64,000 nucleotides of DNA from Yoonia maritima (GTDB taxonomy: Bacteria; Pseudomonadota; Alphaproteobacteria; Rhodobacterales; Rhodobacteraceae), in assembly GCF_002933395.1 (NCBI RefSeq), contig NZ_PKFN01000013.1, positions 62,001-126,000 on the forward strand, in the 5' to 3' direction. Position numbers and translations under genes: made by a program. Below the pieces are notes generated by a model, which was given only the letters and a program-made list of their open reading frames with translations, did not search any database and was not told where the DNA came from. Shown one piece after another: positions 24,015 through 33,810 of this stretch. Position 1 is the stretch's first letter. The number at the start of each line of letters is the position of its first letter.

Positions 24015-26459
24015 TTACTTTTCGTAGGTGGTTGCCTGCATCGTAATTTGCGCGGTGCAGGCGATGTCCGTGGCTGAAAAACCGACCGCGATATTAAATC
24101 CGCCTGCCTCAACTCGCCAAAGCGCGGCATCGACATCGAAATACGCAAAATCGCGGCCATTCAGATCAAGATCAACCTGTTGGCTTTCGCCCGGCGCCAA
24201 TGAAACCTTCGCAAAGGTCTTTAGCTCTTTGACGGGCCGCACAATGTTTGACGCCTTATCGCCAACGTAAACTTGCACGACAGTAGCGCCGCGTCGGTCG
24301 CCTGTGTTGGTCAGTGTGACAGTCACGCGCGCGCCGTCATCCACAGCTTTGACAGTGCAATCGGACAGGGCGAATTCGGTATAGCCCAACCCGTGGCCAA
24401 ACGGGAACAGCGGTGTGATCCCATGTTTGTCATAGTGTCGATAGCCGATGAACACGCCTTCCTCGTATCGCACTTTGCCGTTTATGCCGGGGTAAACCTC
24501 GGGGTCTTGTGACCATGTTGGGTTGTCTTGCCAGCGCACAGGGAAAGTTTGCGGTAGGCGACCGCCCGGTTCAACGTCGCCGAACAGAACGTCAGTGATC
24601 GCATTGCCTGTTTCTTGACCGGGGTACCATGCTTGCAAAACGGCCTTGGCCTGATCCACCCAAGGCATTTCAATCGGACCACCCGTTTGCAGCACAATGA
24701 TTGCGTTCGGATTGGCGGCCAAAACTGCGGCGACTAATTCATCCTGTGCGCCGGGCAGAGCAATGTGTTCAAGGTCGGACCCTTCGGTGTCCCATTCCCC
24801 AGATCGCCCGACGAATACAATCGCTGTGTCAGCCTCTTTGGCGGCATTGGCCGCTAGTGCGATTGCGTCGTCTGGCAGCGGTCGCCCAACACCAGCGCGG
24901 AAGGCCGACAGATCAAGCATCTCGCCTTTGCGCGCAACGAATTCGACGGTGACCGCATAGGATTGTCCTGCAATCAGGTCAGCCTCTGCTACGATCTCGT
25001 CGCAGCCTTCCTCAAAGAAGGTACGACCGCGCGACCAACCATCGGCAGCGTTTACAACAAGCTTGCCATCGACAAACAGCTTACTACGTCCAGTCGCGTG
25101 CAGCCCGAACCGGTGCGGACCTGATGCATCGGGCGTGTAAGTCCAGCTAATCCGGGCCGAGAAACCTGTGGGGTCAACCTTGCCTTCACCAATGGGCGGC
25201 ATCCAGAAGGTTTGTGTCTGACCCAGCATTTGTGTCGCGACCGGGTCACCGGACAGATCGCCATTGTCAAAGAAATCAACTTTAACATCGCCAATGAATA
25301 GTGGTTCCCACCGGTGGTTATGACATCCCGGTGCGTGGATGATGTTGTCGGCGCCAAATCGTTCGGTCAGCGCCTCGAGCGGCGAAACACGATAATGCGC
25401 GTTGATGAACGACGATCCGCCACCCATGATCTGCGCTTCGGCCGCGTTAGGCCCGATGACCGCAATCTTGCCGGGCTTTGCCGTCAGGGGCAGTATGCTT
25501 TCGTTCTTTAACAACACCGTACCCTCGGCCCCTGCACGCCGGATAAGTGCGCGGGTTTCTGGTAGGTCTTCTGACTTTTCTGCGTAAGGTGTTTTATCGG
25601 TAAGCGCCCCGGTACGTTCCATCAGGCGCAACATATTCAGCGCGCGGGTGCGGATTATTTCGGGCGTAACATCGCCCTCATTTACTGCTGCAACCAGCTT
25701 GTCACCTCGGTCACGGGGTGGTCCGGGCATTTCCAGATCAAGCCCTGCGTTGACGGTTTCAGCGGTTGTGTGGGACCCAAACCAATCAGACATGACAATG
25801 CCGTCATAACCCCAGTCGCCACGTAGAACGTCGGTCAGCAGCCAAGTATTTTCGGACGTATAGTCAGCATTCAATCGGTTGTATGATGACATCATCGCCC
25901 AAGCGTTGCCATCTTTTACCGCCGCCTCGAACGGGCGAAGATAGACTTCGCGCAGGGTGCGTTCGTCGACCTCTGAATTCATCGTCGTACGCTGAATTTC
26001 GGATTCATTCCCCGCAAAGTGTTTCGGCGTTGCCGCAATCCCATTGTCCTGAAGCCCATGAATATATGACACGGTCAGCGATGCCGTGAGTTCAGGATCT
26101 TCGGCAAAGCATTCAAAGTTGCGACCATTGGTGACGGACCGATGGATGTTGATTGTTGGGGCAAGCAACACCTGTGCGCATTTTGATTTGGTTTCTTGGG
26201 CCAACGCTGCACCGACTTCATACGCCAGTTCGGGGTTCCATGTCGCGCCAAGTGCGATCCCAACCGGAAACGCTGCCGCTGTGACGCCGCCGAACCAATC
26301 ACCGCCACCGCGTGCGCCATTTGGGCCATCAGTCACGCGAAGTTTGCCAAGGCCAAGCCGTTCTATCGCCGGGATCGACCAGAGGTCTTCGCCCGAAAGC
26401 AGCGAAACCTGCTCTTCCAGCGTCATTTGATCCACGAGTGTTTCGATATTCACGGTCAT
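24015..26459 (-). CDS. Glycoside hydrolase family 3 protein with PA14 insert, no signal peptide
   Basis: An 814-residue GH3 enzyme, most like beta-glucosidases. The start at 26459 (MTVNIETLVDQM) follows a ggaggagcc site. The (beta/alpha)8 domain begins LTLEEQV-like (TLEEQVSLLSGEDLW) and carries the nucleophile Asp225 in DGIVMSDWFGSH. KHFAGNESE (about 146-154) is the family substrate loop. A PA14 carbohydrate-recognition insert lies at about residues 385-520 (ISWTYTPDASGPHRFGLHATG). The second sandwich domain has HIALPGAQDELV, and a fibronectin-III-like tail ends the protein. Without a signal sequence it would act in the cytosol. It is last in the leftward rha operon, suggesting hydrolysis of an imported rhamnose-containing glycoside; the exact linkage is unknown. 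Confidence 0.86.
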   Translation of the reverse strand: MTVNIETLVDQMTLEEQVSLLSGEDLWSIPAIERLGLGKLRVTDGPNGARGGGDWFGGVTAAAFPVGIALGATWNPELAYEVGAALAQETKSKCAQVLLAPTINIHRSVTNGRNFECFAEDPELTASLTVSYIHGLQDNGIAATPKHFAGNESEIQRTTMNSEVDERTLREVYLRPFEAAVKDGNAWAMMSSYNRLNADYTSENTWLLTDVLRGDWGYDGIVMSDWFGSHTTAETVNAGLDLEMPGPPRDRGDKLVAAVNEGDVTPEIIRTRALNMLRLMERTGALTDKTPYAEKSEDLPETRALIRRAGAEGTVLLKNESILPLTAKPGKIAVIGPNAAEAQIMGGGSSFINAHYRVSPLEALTERFGADNIIHAPGCHNHRWEPLFIGDVKVDFFDNGDLSGDPVATQMLGQTQTFWMPPIGEGKVDPTGFSARISWTYTPDASGPHRFGLHATGRSKLFVDGKLVVNAADGWSRGRTFFEEGCDEIVAEADLIAGQSYAVTVEFVARKGEMLDLSAFRAGVGRPLPDDAIALAANAAKEADTAIVFVGRSGEWDTEGSDLEHIALPGAQDELVAAVLAANPNAIIVLQTGGPIEMPWVDQAKAVLQAWYPGQETGNAITDVLFGDVEPGGRLPQTFPVRWQDNPTWSQDPEVYPGINGKVRYEEGVFIGYRHYDKHGITPLFPFGHGLGYTEFALSDCTVKAVDDGARVTVTLTNTGDRRGATVVQVYVGDKASNIVRPVKELKTFAKVSLAPGESQQVDLDLNGRDFAYFDVDAALWRVEAGGFNIAVGFSATDIACTAQITMQATTYEK

Positions 26460-26520
26460 AGTGCGGGCTCCTCCAAGCGTTTTGAAATTGATAACGGAAG
26501 AATTGACGGAAAGACAATTG

Positions 26521-27891
26521 CTACAAAGGCTTGACTTCATTTCGCCAACGGCTGGCGTAGGCACGTAGATCCGCGGCATCCTGCGGGCATGTAACCTTCG
26601 AGGGCGATTGGTAGGGCGCATCATCTAACAACAGCAACGCGCTGCCCGCGCTCGTTCCCGTTGATGCCGCCGACGCGCATACGCCGTCCGGCCGGATCGC
26701 TGCCAGCATGTCTAGGTAATCAGCGTTCCGCGCAAAAGGGCCTTCGATGATGGTTGATCCGGTCGCGCCAATTAGGTTCAGGCAGGTGTCCGTCATGAGG
26801 GCCAGATAATAGGATAGGCCAAGCATCCGTGCGCCGTCGGTTTCTGGTTCTACTGTCCAGCTGTGCATTCGGTCTGGATAGGGGCCTGACCCTTGGACGA
26901 CCGATGGCAGAAGCATCACGCCGTCAGCGATTAAGCGCATGCGGTCTTGGGCATTGGGTTCGGCGGTTGAGGTGCCTCGGATATCTTCGAATGAACGTCC
27001 GCCCATGAACCGCGCTGATGGAACTGCTGCCCCTAATGCGTTTACGTTGATCAGCGTGTCGCGCGCAGGGTCTAGCGTGACCTGAGCGCCACCCACGGCC
27101 ATGGCAATCACCCATGTTCCAGTTGAAACAACGCTGAACGCCCCGTCCTGTCCGATCACATGCGGATAAAGTGAAGCATTGCTATCGTGAATGCCAAAGG
27201 CGACGGGGATATCCGATGAAAGCCCAGTCTGCGTCGCGATATTATCTGCCAATTTCCCAGCAATAGACCCTGATTTTTGTGCAGTAGGCAGTTTTTTAGA
27301 AATCCCAAGCGTATCGACAAGGGACGAAAAATCACCTTCATATGGGTTCCACAGATCGGTGTGACAGCCTAACGATGTGACTTCGGTTGCCATGACATCC
27401 GTAAGCCGCCATGCCCAGTATTGAGGATAGGTCAGGATATGCGCGGTGCGGTCGCGGAGCGTTGGGTCCACCGTAAATTGCCAATCCAACTGCGCCCCAA
27501 CGTTAAGCCCCATAGGAAGGCGCGGCGATCCTGTTTGCGAAAATTTAGGACGGATTGCGTCGTATTCAGCTGCCCTGTCATCAGGCCCGGTATGTTCATA
27601 GTCCAACATCGGCGCAGCAAGTGCACCGTCTTTGTCCAACAGAACGACAGCGGCCCCATGTGTGGTGATAGAAATACCGGTAATCGTGTGTGTCTGGCCA
27701 AATTCAGTAAGGGCATCCAGAAAGAATGCCCAATGCCCTTCAAGGTCGAAATGCGGCCAAGGCGGGCCTGATAAGACGGTATTGGGACGGGTTCGAACGG
27801 CGACTTCTTTTAGGTTTTCGGCGTCCACTATTGCCAGCTTTGCGTTTGTTTTGCCGACATCAATGACAGCAATGAATTGATGGTGGGTCAT
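26521..27891 (-). CDS. rhaK: L-rhamnose catabolism kinase, FGGY family
   Basis: A 456-residue FGGY carbohydrate kinase. The start at 27891 ([23 protein letters not shown]) overlaps the rhaU stop by 4 bases; longer in-frame starts enter rhaU. The N-terminal phosphate-1 motif is [10 protein letters not shown], and the second domain has the FGGY-like phosphate-2 segment [13 protein letters not shown] (about residues 251-263). In Rhizobium leguminosarum an FGGY kinase RhaK in the same gene order phosphorylates the rhamnose-derived ketose and is also needed for transport activity. Gene order here (R, S, T, P, Q, U, K) supports the same role. Confidence 0.86.
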   Translation of the reverse strand: MTHHQFIAVIDVGKTNAKLAIVDAENLKEVAVRTRPNTVLSGPPWPHFDLEGHWAFFLDALTEFGQTHTITGISITTHGAAVVLLDKDGALAAPMLDYEHTGPDDRAAEYDAIRPKFSQTGSPRLPMGLNVGAQLDWQFTVDPTLRDRTAHILTYPQYWAWRLTDVMATEVTSLGCHTDLWNPYEGDFSSLVDTLGISKKLPTAQKSGSIAGKLADNIATQTGLSSDIPVAFGIHDSNASLYPHVIGQDGAFSVVSTGTWVIAMAVGGAQVTLDPARDTLINVNALGAAVPSARFMGGRSFEDIRGTSTAEPNAQDRMRLIADGVMLLPSVVQGSGPYPDRMHSWTVEPETDGARMLGLSYYLALMTDTCLNLIGATGSTIIEGPFARNADYLDMLAAIRPDGVCASAASTGTSAGSALLLLDDAPYQSPSKVTCPQDAADLRAYASRWRNEVKPL

Positions 27892-28202
27892 GGCATGTAA
27901 AACATTGGCATTAGTGGCACCGCGATGGGTTCGTTTGATGGGTGGGTTTCCATGATATCCGCCATATGCGCCCACCATTTTTGCATCACAGGGTGGTTTG
28001 GCAGGCTGTCCATACCATGATCGTCTGTCCGCATTAGAATTCCGAACAAGGCGTTTGTGTCCTCGTCTAACCAGATCGAATAATCGCTGATCCCCGCTTC
28101 AGTCAGCAGCGCGGATAGCTCTGGCCAGATGTCATCATGCCGTTGTTTGTATTCTGCGGACTTGCCGGGAAGTAAGGTCATTCGAAAGGCGTAGCGTTCC
28201 AT
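27888..28202 (-). CDS. rhaU: L-rhamnose mutarotase
   Basis: A 104-residue RhaM/RhaU-type mutarotase that interconverts the anomers of L-rhamnose. The protein starts [20 protein letters not shown] and has the family motifs [23 protein letters not shown] and [12 protein letters not shown], with the conserved histidine in KQRHDDIWP; the length equals the family norm (about 104). A longer in-frame extension would overlap rhaQ and is not protein-like. Start and stop are coupled to rhaQ (TGATG) and rhaK (ATGA). Confidence 0.93.
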   Translation of the reverse strand: MERYAFRMTLLPGKSAEYKQRHDDIWPELSALLTEAGISDYSIWLDEDTNALFGILMRTDDHGMDSLPNHPVMQKWWAHMADIMETHPSNEPIAVPLMPMFYMP

Positions 28203-29206
28203 CAGCGTTTCCTTTGTGCGGCGATCAGCCCGATCAAACGTGGTAGCGCGATAACCCCGATGAGCAGCCCGCCGATAAAGATCGACATGACGATGCCCGG
28301 AACGTTCAACAGTCCTAGACCAAATGTGACCATGCCCATGACAAGGGCCGCGATCACGACGCCGACAATTGTGCCTGACCCGCCCAAGATCGAAATGCCA
28401 CCCAGAACGACCATCGTGACGACCTCTAGTTCCCAGCCCAATGCGATGGATGGGCGCGTCGACCCCAGCCGGGACGTGAGGCAAACAGCAGCAAGCCCTG
28501 ACATTAGCCCCGTGAGCAAGAACAAGATCATCTTGGTTCTTTGAACCTTCACCCCGGAAAACAACGCGGCCGTGGGATTATTCCCGATGACATAGAGCTT
28601 TCGGCCAAAGTTGGTCAGATGCAGCAAGACCCCAAAGCCGATTGCAAGTACGACGAAAATCACGATCTCCCATGTGATAACGCCAAAGGCATAGCCCCGC
28701 CCGAAGACGCTAAAGTCGCTGGGGTAGCCGTTGAATGCTTGGTCACCCAAGACAATATACGCGATGCCGCGAAACAGGCTCATGGTTCCGATGGTGACGA
28801 CGATAGATGGCAAGCCCATCTTGGTAATTAGCACCCCGTTGAACGCGCCGCATAACACTCCCACGCTTAGACCAATCAGAACCAGCGTTGGCGTGCCTGC
28901 CCCTAGCTGCAGCGCATAGCCCATCGCAGTGGATGACAGTGCAATAATCCCGGCAACGCTAAGGTCGATTTCGCCCGTGATGATCAGCAGCGCCATTGCA
29001 AAAGCGATCATGGCTTTTTCGGTAAAGTTAAAGCTCGCGTCGCTTAGGTTCCAGGGGTCCAGAAAATATGGGCTGGCCTGAGTGTTGGCGAAAAAGATAA
29101 GGATCGCGACGCCCAGCAATAGGACTTCCCAAGATCGGATTAGCCGATAACCGCGACTGTGCAGTCGGTTCGGGATGGTACGCAGGGCTGTGTCAGAAAT
29201 GCTCAT
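28202..29206 (-). CDS. rhaQ: Rhamnose ABC transporter permease
   Basis: A 334-residue polytopic permease of the CUT2 (RbsC/XylH) family. About eight to ten helices are visible, with the family segment [20 protein letters not shown] (about residues 77-96) and the late [23 protein letters not shown]. It pairs with the second permease, whose stop overlaps this start by 4 bases. The order matches the Rhizobium rhaSTPQUK operon, in which RhaP and RhaQ are the two membrane subunits. Confidence 0.88.
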   Translation of the reverse strand: MSISDTALRTIPNRLHSRGYRLIRSWEVLLLGVAILIFFANTQASPYFLDPWNLSDASFNFTEKAMIAFAMALLIITGEIDLSVAGIIALSSTAMGYALQLGAGTPTLVLIGLSVGVLCGAFNGVLITKMGLPSIVVTIGTMSLFRGIAYIVLGDQAFNGYPSDFSVFGRGYAFGVITWEIVIFVVLAIGFGVLLHLTNFGRKLYVIGNNPTAALFSGVKVQRTKMILFLLTGLMSGLAAVCLTSRLGSTRPSIALGWELEVVTMVVLGGISILGGSGTIVGVVIAALVMGMVTFGLGLLNVPGIVMSIFIGGLLIGVIALPRLIGLIAAQRKR

Positions 29207-30183
29207 GATGTGGTCTCGGCAGATTTAAGGATAACACGGCCCTTGGTCCGTTCAGACTGGGCGTTAAATGCGACGGCGATGATGATCGCCGCACCTGAAA
29301 TGGCAAGCTGCCAGAATGGCGAAATGCCAGCGACTGGAAGTGCGTTCTTGATCACGCCAAGGAACAGCGCGCCCAAAACTGCACCACCAACGGAACCGAT
29401 CCCACCGGCGATGGAAATGCCTCCAATGACGCAGGCGGCAACAACGTCCAACTCAAACCCGCCAGCGACGTCCGTATAGGCCACGGCATAGCGCGACACC
29501 CAAAGATACCCGCAAAGCCCGGCAAGCCCACCGGATAAGACAAAGCTGTTGAACCGCGTCCGACCAACGTTAATGCCAGTATAAACCGCCGCATGTGGGT
29601 TTCCACCAACGGCATAGAACGCGCGGCCCATCGGGGTGCGCATGATCAACGGAACGAACAACGCGATAACCAAAATCGCGATCCACCCCAGCACGGGTAG
29701 GCCAAGGATCACATGACGCGGCAGCGCCTTAAAGCCATCGCTCATTTCATGAGCGTTGATCCACGCACCGTCCGAGATCAGGAAAATGACACCGCGATAG
29801 ATCGTCATCGTACCCAAGGTGACCACGATTGAAGGCAGGTCTAAAAGCCAGACCAACACGCCGTTGAATGCCCCCATAAGCATGCCGAGAGCGATAGCGA
29901 TCAGGATCAAGACCGCAACGGGCATTCCCGGCATCGCGGCGTTGATTGTCGCAACGACCATCCCTGTTAGGGCAAGGTTGGACGCTACCGATAGATCAAT
30001 GCATTTGGTCAAGATGACCGTCATTTGCCCCAAGGCAAGGATCATCAGGATTGACGTGTCGTTAAAGATGCTTGCCAGATTGCCCGGCGCAGCAAACCCA
30101 GAAAACCGCGTTTCAACCAAGGCGATCAGCGCGATGATTGCACCTAGCAGGATCGTTTCCCGTGATTTTAGACGTTTCAGCAT
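29203..30183 (-). CDS. rhaP: Rhamnose ABC transporter permease
   Basis: A 326-residue CUT2-type permease. The motif TKCIDLSVASNLALTGMVVA (about residues 59-78) replaces the usual GGIDLSVG form, which is also the case for the rhamnose group. GGISIAGGIGSVGGAVLGALFLG near the end is the paired late motif. It shares one base with the rhaT stop region and overlaps rhaQ by 4 bases. Two permease subunits, rather than one homodimer, are typical of the rhamnose system. Confidence 0.88.
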   Translation of the reverse strand: MLKRLKSRETILLGAIIALIALVETRFSGFAAPGNLASIFNDTSILMILALGQMTVILTKCIDLSVASNLALTGMVVATINAAMPGMPVAVLILIAIALGMLMGAFNGVLVWLLDLPSIVVTLGTMTIYRGVIFLISDGAWINAHEMSDGFKALPRHVILGLPVLGWIAILVIALFVPLIMRTPMGRAFYAVGGNPHAAVYTGINVGRTRFNSFVLSGGLAGLCGYLWVSRYAVAYTDVAGGFELDVVAACVIGGISIAGGIGSVGGAVLGALFLGVIKNALPVAGISPFWQLAISGAAIIIAVAFNAQSERTKGRVILKSAETTS

Positions 30184-31733
30184 TAGGCGCTCTCCTCGTA
30201 ACCTGCGGCGGCGCGCACTAGCTTTTCTGGGGTTAGACCTTCGCGGTCGTATTCATCCACGATCCGGCCTTCGCGCATCACAATCACGCGGTCGGACATG
30301 CCTAAGATTTCCGGGATCTCAGAGCTGACCATGATCACCGACAGCCCTTCGTTCGCAAGTTCGGCCATGAATTCATGCACGGCTGCTTTGGAACCTACGT
30401 CGATCCCTTTGGTGGGTTCGTCTAGGATAATCACCTTAGGCAATGTGGCGAGCCATTTGGCGATGACCACCTTTTGCTGGTTCCCGCCAGATAGATTGCC
30501 GACGTTCTGGTCAAGCGCAGCCGCACGAAGATCAAGCCGTTCAGTGTATTTGCGCGCAAGGCTGAATTCTTCGGCCATTTTTAGAAAACCATTGCCAGAA
30601 ATCCGCCCCAACGACGGAAGCGTCACGTTTTGAAAGATCGGCAGATCAGTGATTGCGCCTTGCTTGCCGCGGTCCTCGGGGACGTAAACGATGCCTTGTT
30701 CTATTGCCTCGTTTGGGCTTCGGATGATGGCGATTTTACCGTCGATCTTAATCGCGCCCTTTGATGGCTTTGTGACGCCAAACAGCGCCTGCATGAATTC
30801 GGAACGACCAGCACCGACAAGCCCGTAAAACCCTAAAATCTCGCCTCGGCGTAGGCCGAAATTGATGTCGGCGAATTCGGTTGGGTGGGAATATCCCGCT
30901 ACCCGCAGGATTTCGTCACCGATATTTGTGCTGCGCGTCGGAAAGACTTGCCCAACGGGGCGGCCGACCATCATTTCGACCAGCTTGTTTTCGGTGATGT
31001 CGGCGATCATGCCCGCACCGACCATTTCGCCATCGCGGAACACAGTATAACGGTCGGCGATGCGGAAGATTTCATCAAATTTGTGGCTGATGAACAGGAT
31101 CGCTTTGCCTTCGGATTTCAGGCGATCAACCAGATCGTACAGTTCTTCGATCTCTGCCCTAGACAAGGCAGCGGTTGGTTCGTCCATCACCACGACGCGG
31201 GCCTGCACGGACAAAGCACGGGCGATAGCGACAAGGTGTTTGTTCGCGATGCCCAATTCCCGCAGGGTGGCATCTGGGTCCAGATTTGCACCAATCCGTG
31301 TCAGGATTTCGGTCGCTTGGGTGCGCATGGTGCCCCAATCAATTAGCCCCCAGCGGGTACGTGGCGCGTGACCCAGAAAGATGTTTTCAGCGACCGTCAG
31401 ATCATCAAAAAGCACGGTTTCTTGGTGGATCGCTGTCACACCCGCGTCTGACGCGTCGGTGGCGGTTTGAAATTGGGTGGGCGTATCATCAATGACAATG
31501 TCACCAGCGTCTGGGCGGTAAATACCGGTTAGCACCTTTACGAGTGTCGATTTCCCGGCGCCGTTTTCACCAACGAGAGCGGTGACTTGGCCGGGATAAA
31601 GCGCCAGATCAACGCCACCCAGCGCGCGGACGCCGGGAAAAGTCTTGGTGATGCCACGCAGCGCAAGAACCGGGGCAAGATCAGCCGTGTCCCCGCGCGC
31701 CGCTGTTGGCTGCTTGGTGTTGTCCAAAGTCAT
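30183..31733 (-). CDS. rhaT: Rhamnose ABC transporter ATPase (two nucleotide-binding domains)
   Basis: A 516-residue CUT2 ATPase with two fused nucleotide-binding domains. The first has Walker [11 protein letters not shown] (about residues 53-62), and the atypical signature LGIANKHLVAIARAL precedes Walker B VVMDEPTAAL. The second has a degenerate Walker A (GLVGAGRSE) and the strong signature [16 protein letters not shown] with VIILDEPTKGID. The ATG at 31733 (MTLDNTKQPT) is preferred; a GTG at 31742 would add three residues. It is separated from rhaS by a hairpin. Confidence 0.9.
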   Translation of the reverse strand: MTLDNTKQPTAARGDTADLAPVLALRGITKTFPGVRALGGVDLALYPGQVTALVGENGAGKSTLVKVLTGIYRPDAGDIVIDDTPTQFQTATDASDAGVTAIHQETVLFDDLTVAENIFLGHAPRTRWGLIDWGTMRTQATEILTRIGANLDPDATLRELGIANKHLVAIARALSVQARVVVMDEPTAALSRAEIEELYDLVDRLKSEGKAILFISHKFDEIFRIADRYTVFRDGEMVGAGMIADITENKLVEMMVGRPVGQVFPTRSTNIGDEILRVAGYSHPTEFADINFGLRRGEILGFYGLVGAGRSEFMQALFGVTKPSKGAIKIDGKIAIIRSPNEAIEQGIVYVPEDRGKQGAITDLPIFQNVTLPSLGRISGNGFLKMAEEFSLARKYTERLDLRAAALDQNVGNLSGGNQQKVVIAKWLATLPKVIILDEPTKGIDVGSKAAVHEFMAELANEGLSVIMVSSEIPEILGMSDRVIVMREGRIVDEYDREGLTPEKLVRAAAGYEESA

Positions 31734-31756
31734 GATGTTCACTTGAGAATATGGAT

Positions 31757-31781
31757 GCAGGCCCAGTCAAGCCGGACCTGC
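31757..31781 (-). other. Hairpin between rhaS and rhaT
   Basis: On the transcribed strand an 8-bp stem with one G-U pair, GCAGGTCC / GGGCCTGC (plus-strand arms 31757-31764 and 31774-31781), closes a 9-base loop within the gap between the binding-protein gene and the ATPase gene. Such structures commonly stabilise the upstream message or terminate part of transcription, raising binding-protein output over membrane subunits. Confidence 0.55.
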
Positions 31782-31789
31782 AAGTTAGA

Positions 31790-32782
31790 TCAAAAGACGC
31801 TTTTGAATTCGTCGATGTTGCTGGCGTCGTATTTGAACGGCGTCGACATTGCTGCCTCGTTATTGTCGTCCAATGTGGCAGTGCCCATCCGGCCCATGCC
31901 GATTTCTGCGCCGACTTCGGCTGTCGCGGCATCTGTCGCCAGATTGTAGGCTAGCATCGTGGTCGCATAGCCTAGATCAACTGGGTTCCAGATCGCGAAG
32001 GATTTTGACGCACCGCTTTCAATTGCGCCAGCCATTTCCGACGGAAGACCAAGACCGGTCACGTTAACTTCGCCAATCTTGCCAGCGTCAGCCACGGCTT
32101 GGGCGGCTGCGACGATACCGACAGAGGTCGGCGCAATGATTGCATCCAAGTCAGGGTAAGTCTGGATAAGACCCTGAGTCTCGCGGTAGGATTTGTCAGC
32201 CAGATCATCGCCGTAAACTGTTGCGACGACTTCGATGTTTAGATAATCGCCCATGACGGCGTTCATTTCTTCAATCCAGATGTTCTGGTTTGTCGATGTA
32301 GACGTCGCTGACAAAATGGCGACCTGACCGCCGTCTGGCATTTCATCTGCCGCCAGTTTGATGATGGTTTGACCGATCAGCGCGTTGGATGAAGGTGATA
32401 GGTGCATTTCGCGACCTTCAGGTGCAACGCCTGAATCCCATGAAATAACTGTGATCCCACGATCCATCGCTTTTTGCAGCGCGGGTACCAGCGCGTCAGG
32501 GTCGTTTGCAGAAACGGCGATCGCGTCAACGCGCTGCGCAATCAGCGAATTGATGACTTCGATCTGTCCTTCTGCGGTGGTGTCAGTTGGACCGGTATAG
32601 ATAATTTCTACTCCACCCAATTCACCGGCGGCTTCTTCTGCGCCGCGTGCTGCGGCCTCGAAGAAACCGTTGCCCAGTGATTTAACGACAAGCGCGATAC
32701 GCACGTCGTCGGCCATAGCTGTTGTCGCAATGAATGATGTCGCAAGCCCTGCGGCAAGTGCGATTTTCTTTGATAAGCTCAT
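31790..32782 (-). CDS. rhaS: Rhamnose ABC transporter periplasmic binding protein
   Basis: A 330-residue binding protein of the RbsB/LsrB-like (peripla_BP_4) family, with signal peptide MSLSKKIALAAGLATSFIATTAMA. Visible segments are VVKSLGNGFFEAAARGAEEA (about residues 33-52), AVSANDPDALVPAL and the ligand-region TVISWDSGVAPEGREMHLSP (about 115-134), as in rhamnose/AI-2-type binding proteins. A ggagg ribosome site lies upstream. It captures L-rhamnose in the periplasm for RhaTPQ. A hairpin follows the stop. Confidence 0.9.
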   Translation of the reverse strand: MSLSKKIALAAGLATSFIATTAMADDVRIALVVKSLGNGFFEAAARGAEEAAGELGGVEIIYTGPTDTTAEGQIEVINSLIAQRVDAIAVSANDPDALVPALQKAMDRGITVISWDSGVAPEGREMHLSPSSNALIGQTIIKLAADEMPDGGQVAILSATSTSTNQNIWIEEMNAVMGDYLNIEVVATVYGDDLADKSYRETQGLIQTYPDLDAIIAPTSVGIVAAAQAVADAGKIGEVNVTGLGLPSEMAGAIESGASKSFAIWNPVDLGYATTMLAYNLATDAATAEVGAEIGMGRMGTATLDDNNEAAMSTPFKYDASNIDEFKSVF

Positions 32783-32811
32783 GTTGTTCCTCCCTAATGA
32801 GCAGTCGTGCG

Positions 32812-33618
32812 TTATCCCACTTCGCGCTTTTCCTCCTCGGCACGGGTCGGGGTAACGGTAATTAATCTGACGCCAGCCGCGTCGATCATGCTGGCATGGG
32901 CGTCCTCAATCCTGTCGTCGGTAATAATGGTGGCAATCTGATCAAGGCCGCACAAAATGAGGCTAGACCGCGATTTGAATTTTGTGCTGTCAGCAAGCAA
33001 TACAACTTCGTCCGCTTGGCCCATCAGCTTGTTTTCGGCCTGAATGATAAGCGGGTCTTGCTCCATCACGCCCAGTTTAGACACGCCTTGGCATCCAAGA
33101 AATAGACGCTTGGCGCTAAAGTTTCGGGTGACGTCATTATCGAACGGCGACAAAATGATGTTCTGTTCGCGATAGATCGTGCCGCCCGACAGCATGACCG
33201 TGTTCTTGGATTGGTGCAGCAGATGTTCCGCTATGGGGAAAGAGTTTGTGAAAACAAGACACCGCTTGTTTGCCAGCGGATGCACCATCTGAAACGTAGT
33301 CGTGCCGCCGTTGATAATGATCGGATCCCCATCATCGCATAGTTCGACTGCTGCACTCGCAATTGCGCGTTTTTCGGCGATCTTGTGGGTTTCGTTCATC
33401 GAGAACGGACGCCCCTTAAGACCGACGAACTGTGGTGGAGCGATTGATTCTGCCCCACCCCGCACGCGGCGCAGCTTTTTCTGCATATGAAGCGTGGCGA
33501 TATCGCGGCGCACGGTGGCTTCTGACGCTTCTGTCAGTTCGACCATTTCGGCAACCGTGACAACGGGCCGGGCTTCTACAGCAGAGAGAATAACGCGGTG
33601 GCGTTCGCTTTCGATCAT
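32812..33618 (-). CDS. rhaR: DeoR-family regulator of rhamnose genes
   Basis: A 268-residue DeoR/GlpR-type regulator. The N-terminal helix-turn-helix covers about residues 5-60: ERHRVILSAVEARPVVTVAE, then ASEATVRRDIATLH. The C-terminal sugar-phosphate-sensing domain has IINGGTTTFQMVHPL (about 99-113), VFTNSFPIAEHLL and LLADSTKFKSRS (about 207-218). It is first gene of the leftward operon and lies next to a large inverted repeat, so it probably represses both rha transcripts until a rhamnose metabolite binds, as RhaR does in Rhizobium. Confidence 0.9.
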   Translation of the reverse strand: MIESERHRVILSAVEARPVVTVAEMVELTEASEATVRRDIATLHMQKKLRRVRGGAESIAPPQFVGLKGRPFSMNETHKIAEKRAIASAAVELCDDGDPIIINGGTTTFQMVHPLANKRCLVFTNSFPIAEHLLHQSKNTVMLSGGTIYREQNIILSPFDNDVTRNFSAKRLFLGCQGVSKLGVMEQDPLIIQAENKLMGQADEVVLLADSTKFKSRSSLILCGLDQIATIITDDRIEDAHASMIDAAGVRLITVTPTRAEEEKREVG

Positions 33619-33670
33619 GGTTTTTTGTCCCGTTCTTTGGTCGCAGCTTCAATCATTCAACCAGTCATTG

Positions 33671-33740
33671 TCAATCAATTTCTTTCATTATTGATCGTTT
33701 CTGCGGCGCAGCGTGATCGATAATGATTGAAAGTGATTGA
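33671..33740. promoter_or_regulatory. Large inverted repeat, probable RhaR operator
   Basis: Two 27-base arms, 33671-33697 and 33714-33740, are inverted copies matching at 22 of 27 positions across a 16-base centre. The right arm also holds a direct repeat, TGATTGA-AAG-TGATTGA, with 10-base spacing, i.e. one helical turn; the left arm has the mirror form in TCAATCA. DeoR proteins act as oligomers and bind repeated short sites. The centre holds a small dyad, CTGC-GGC-GCAG (33701-33711). It lies midway in the rhaR-rhaD divergent gap. Confidence 0.7.
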
Positions 33741-33810
33741 CGTGACGCTCGATCTCGCGCAGTAATCTGGCAAACGTGACCAATTACTGGTCTCGAATGG
33801 GAGGAAAACC

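Noticed and set aside
28203-28484. Extension of RhaU to 198 residues
   Set aside because: The extra part is antisense-free but overlaps rhaQ in a different frame and is not protein-like. The 104-residue form matches the mutarotase family length exactly.
33698-33713. Rho-independent terminator in the rhaR-rhaD gap
   Set aside because: The inverted repeat lies between divergent genes, upstream of both starts, with no T-tract. Operator function fits better.
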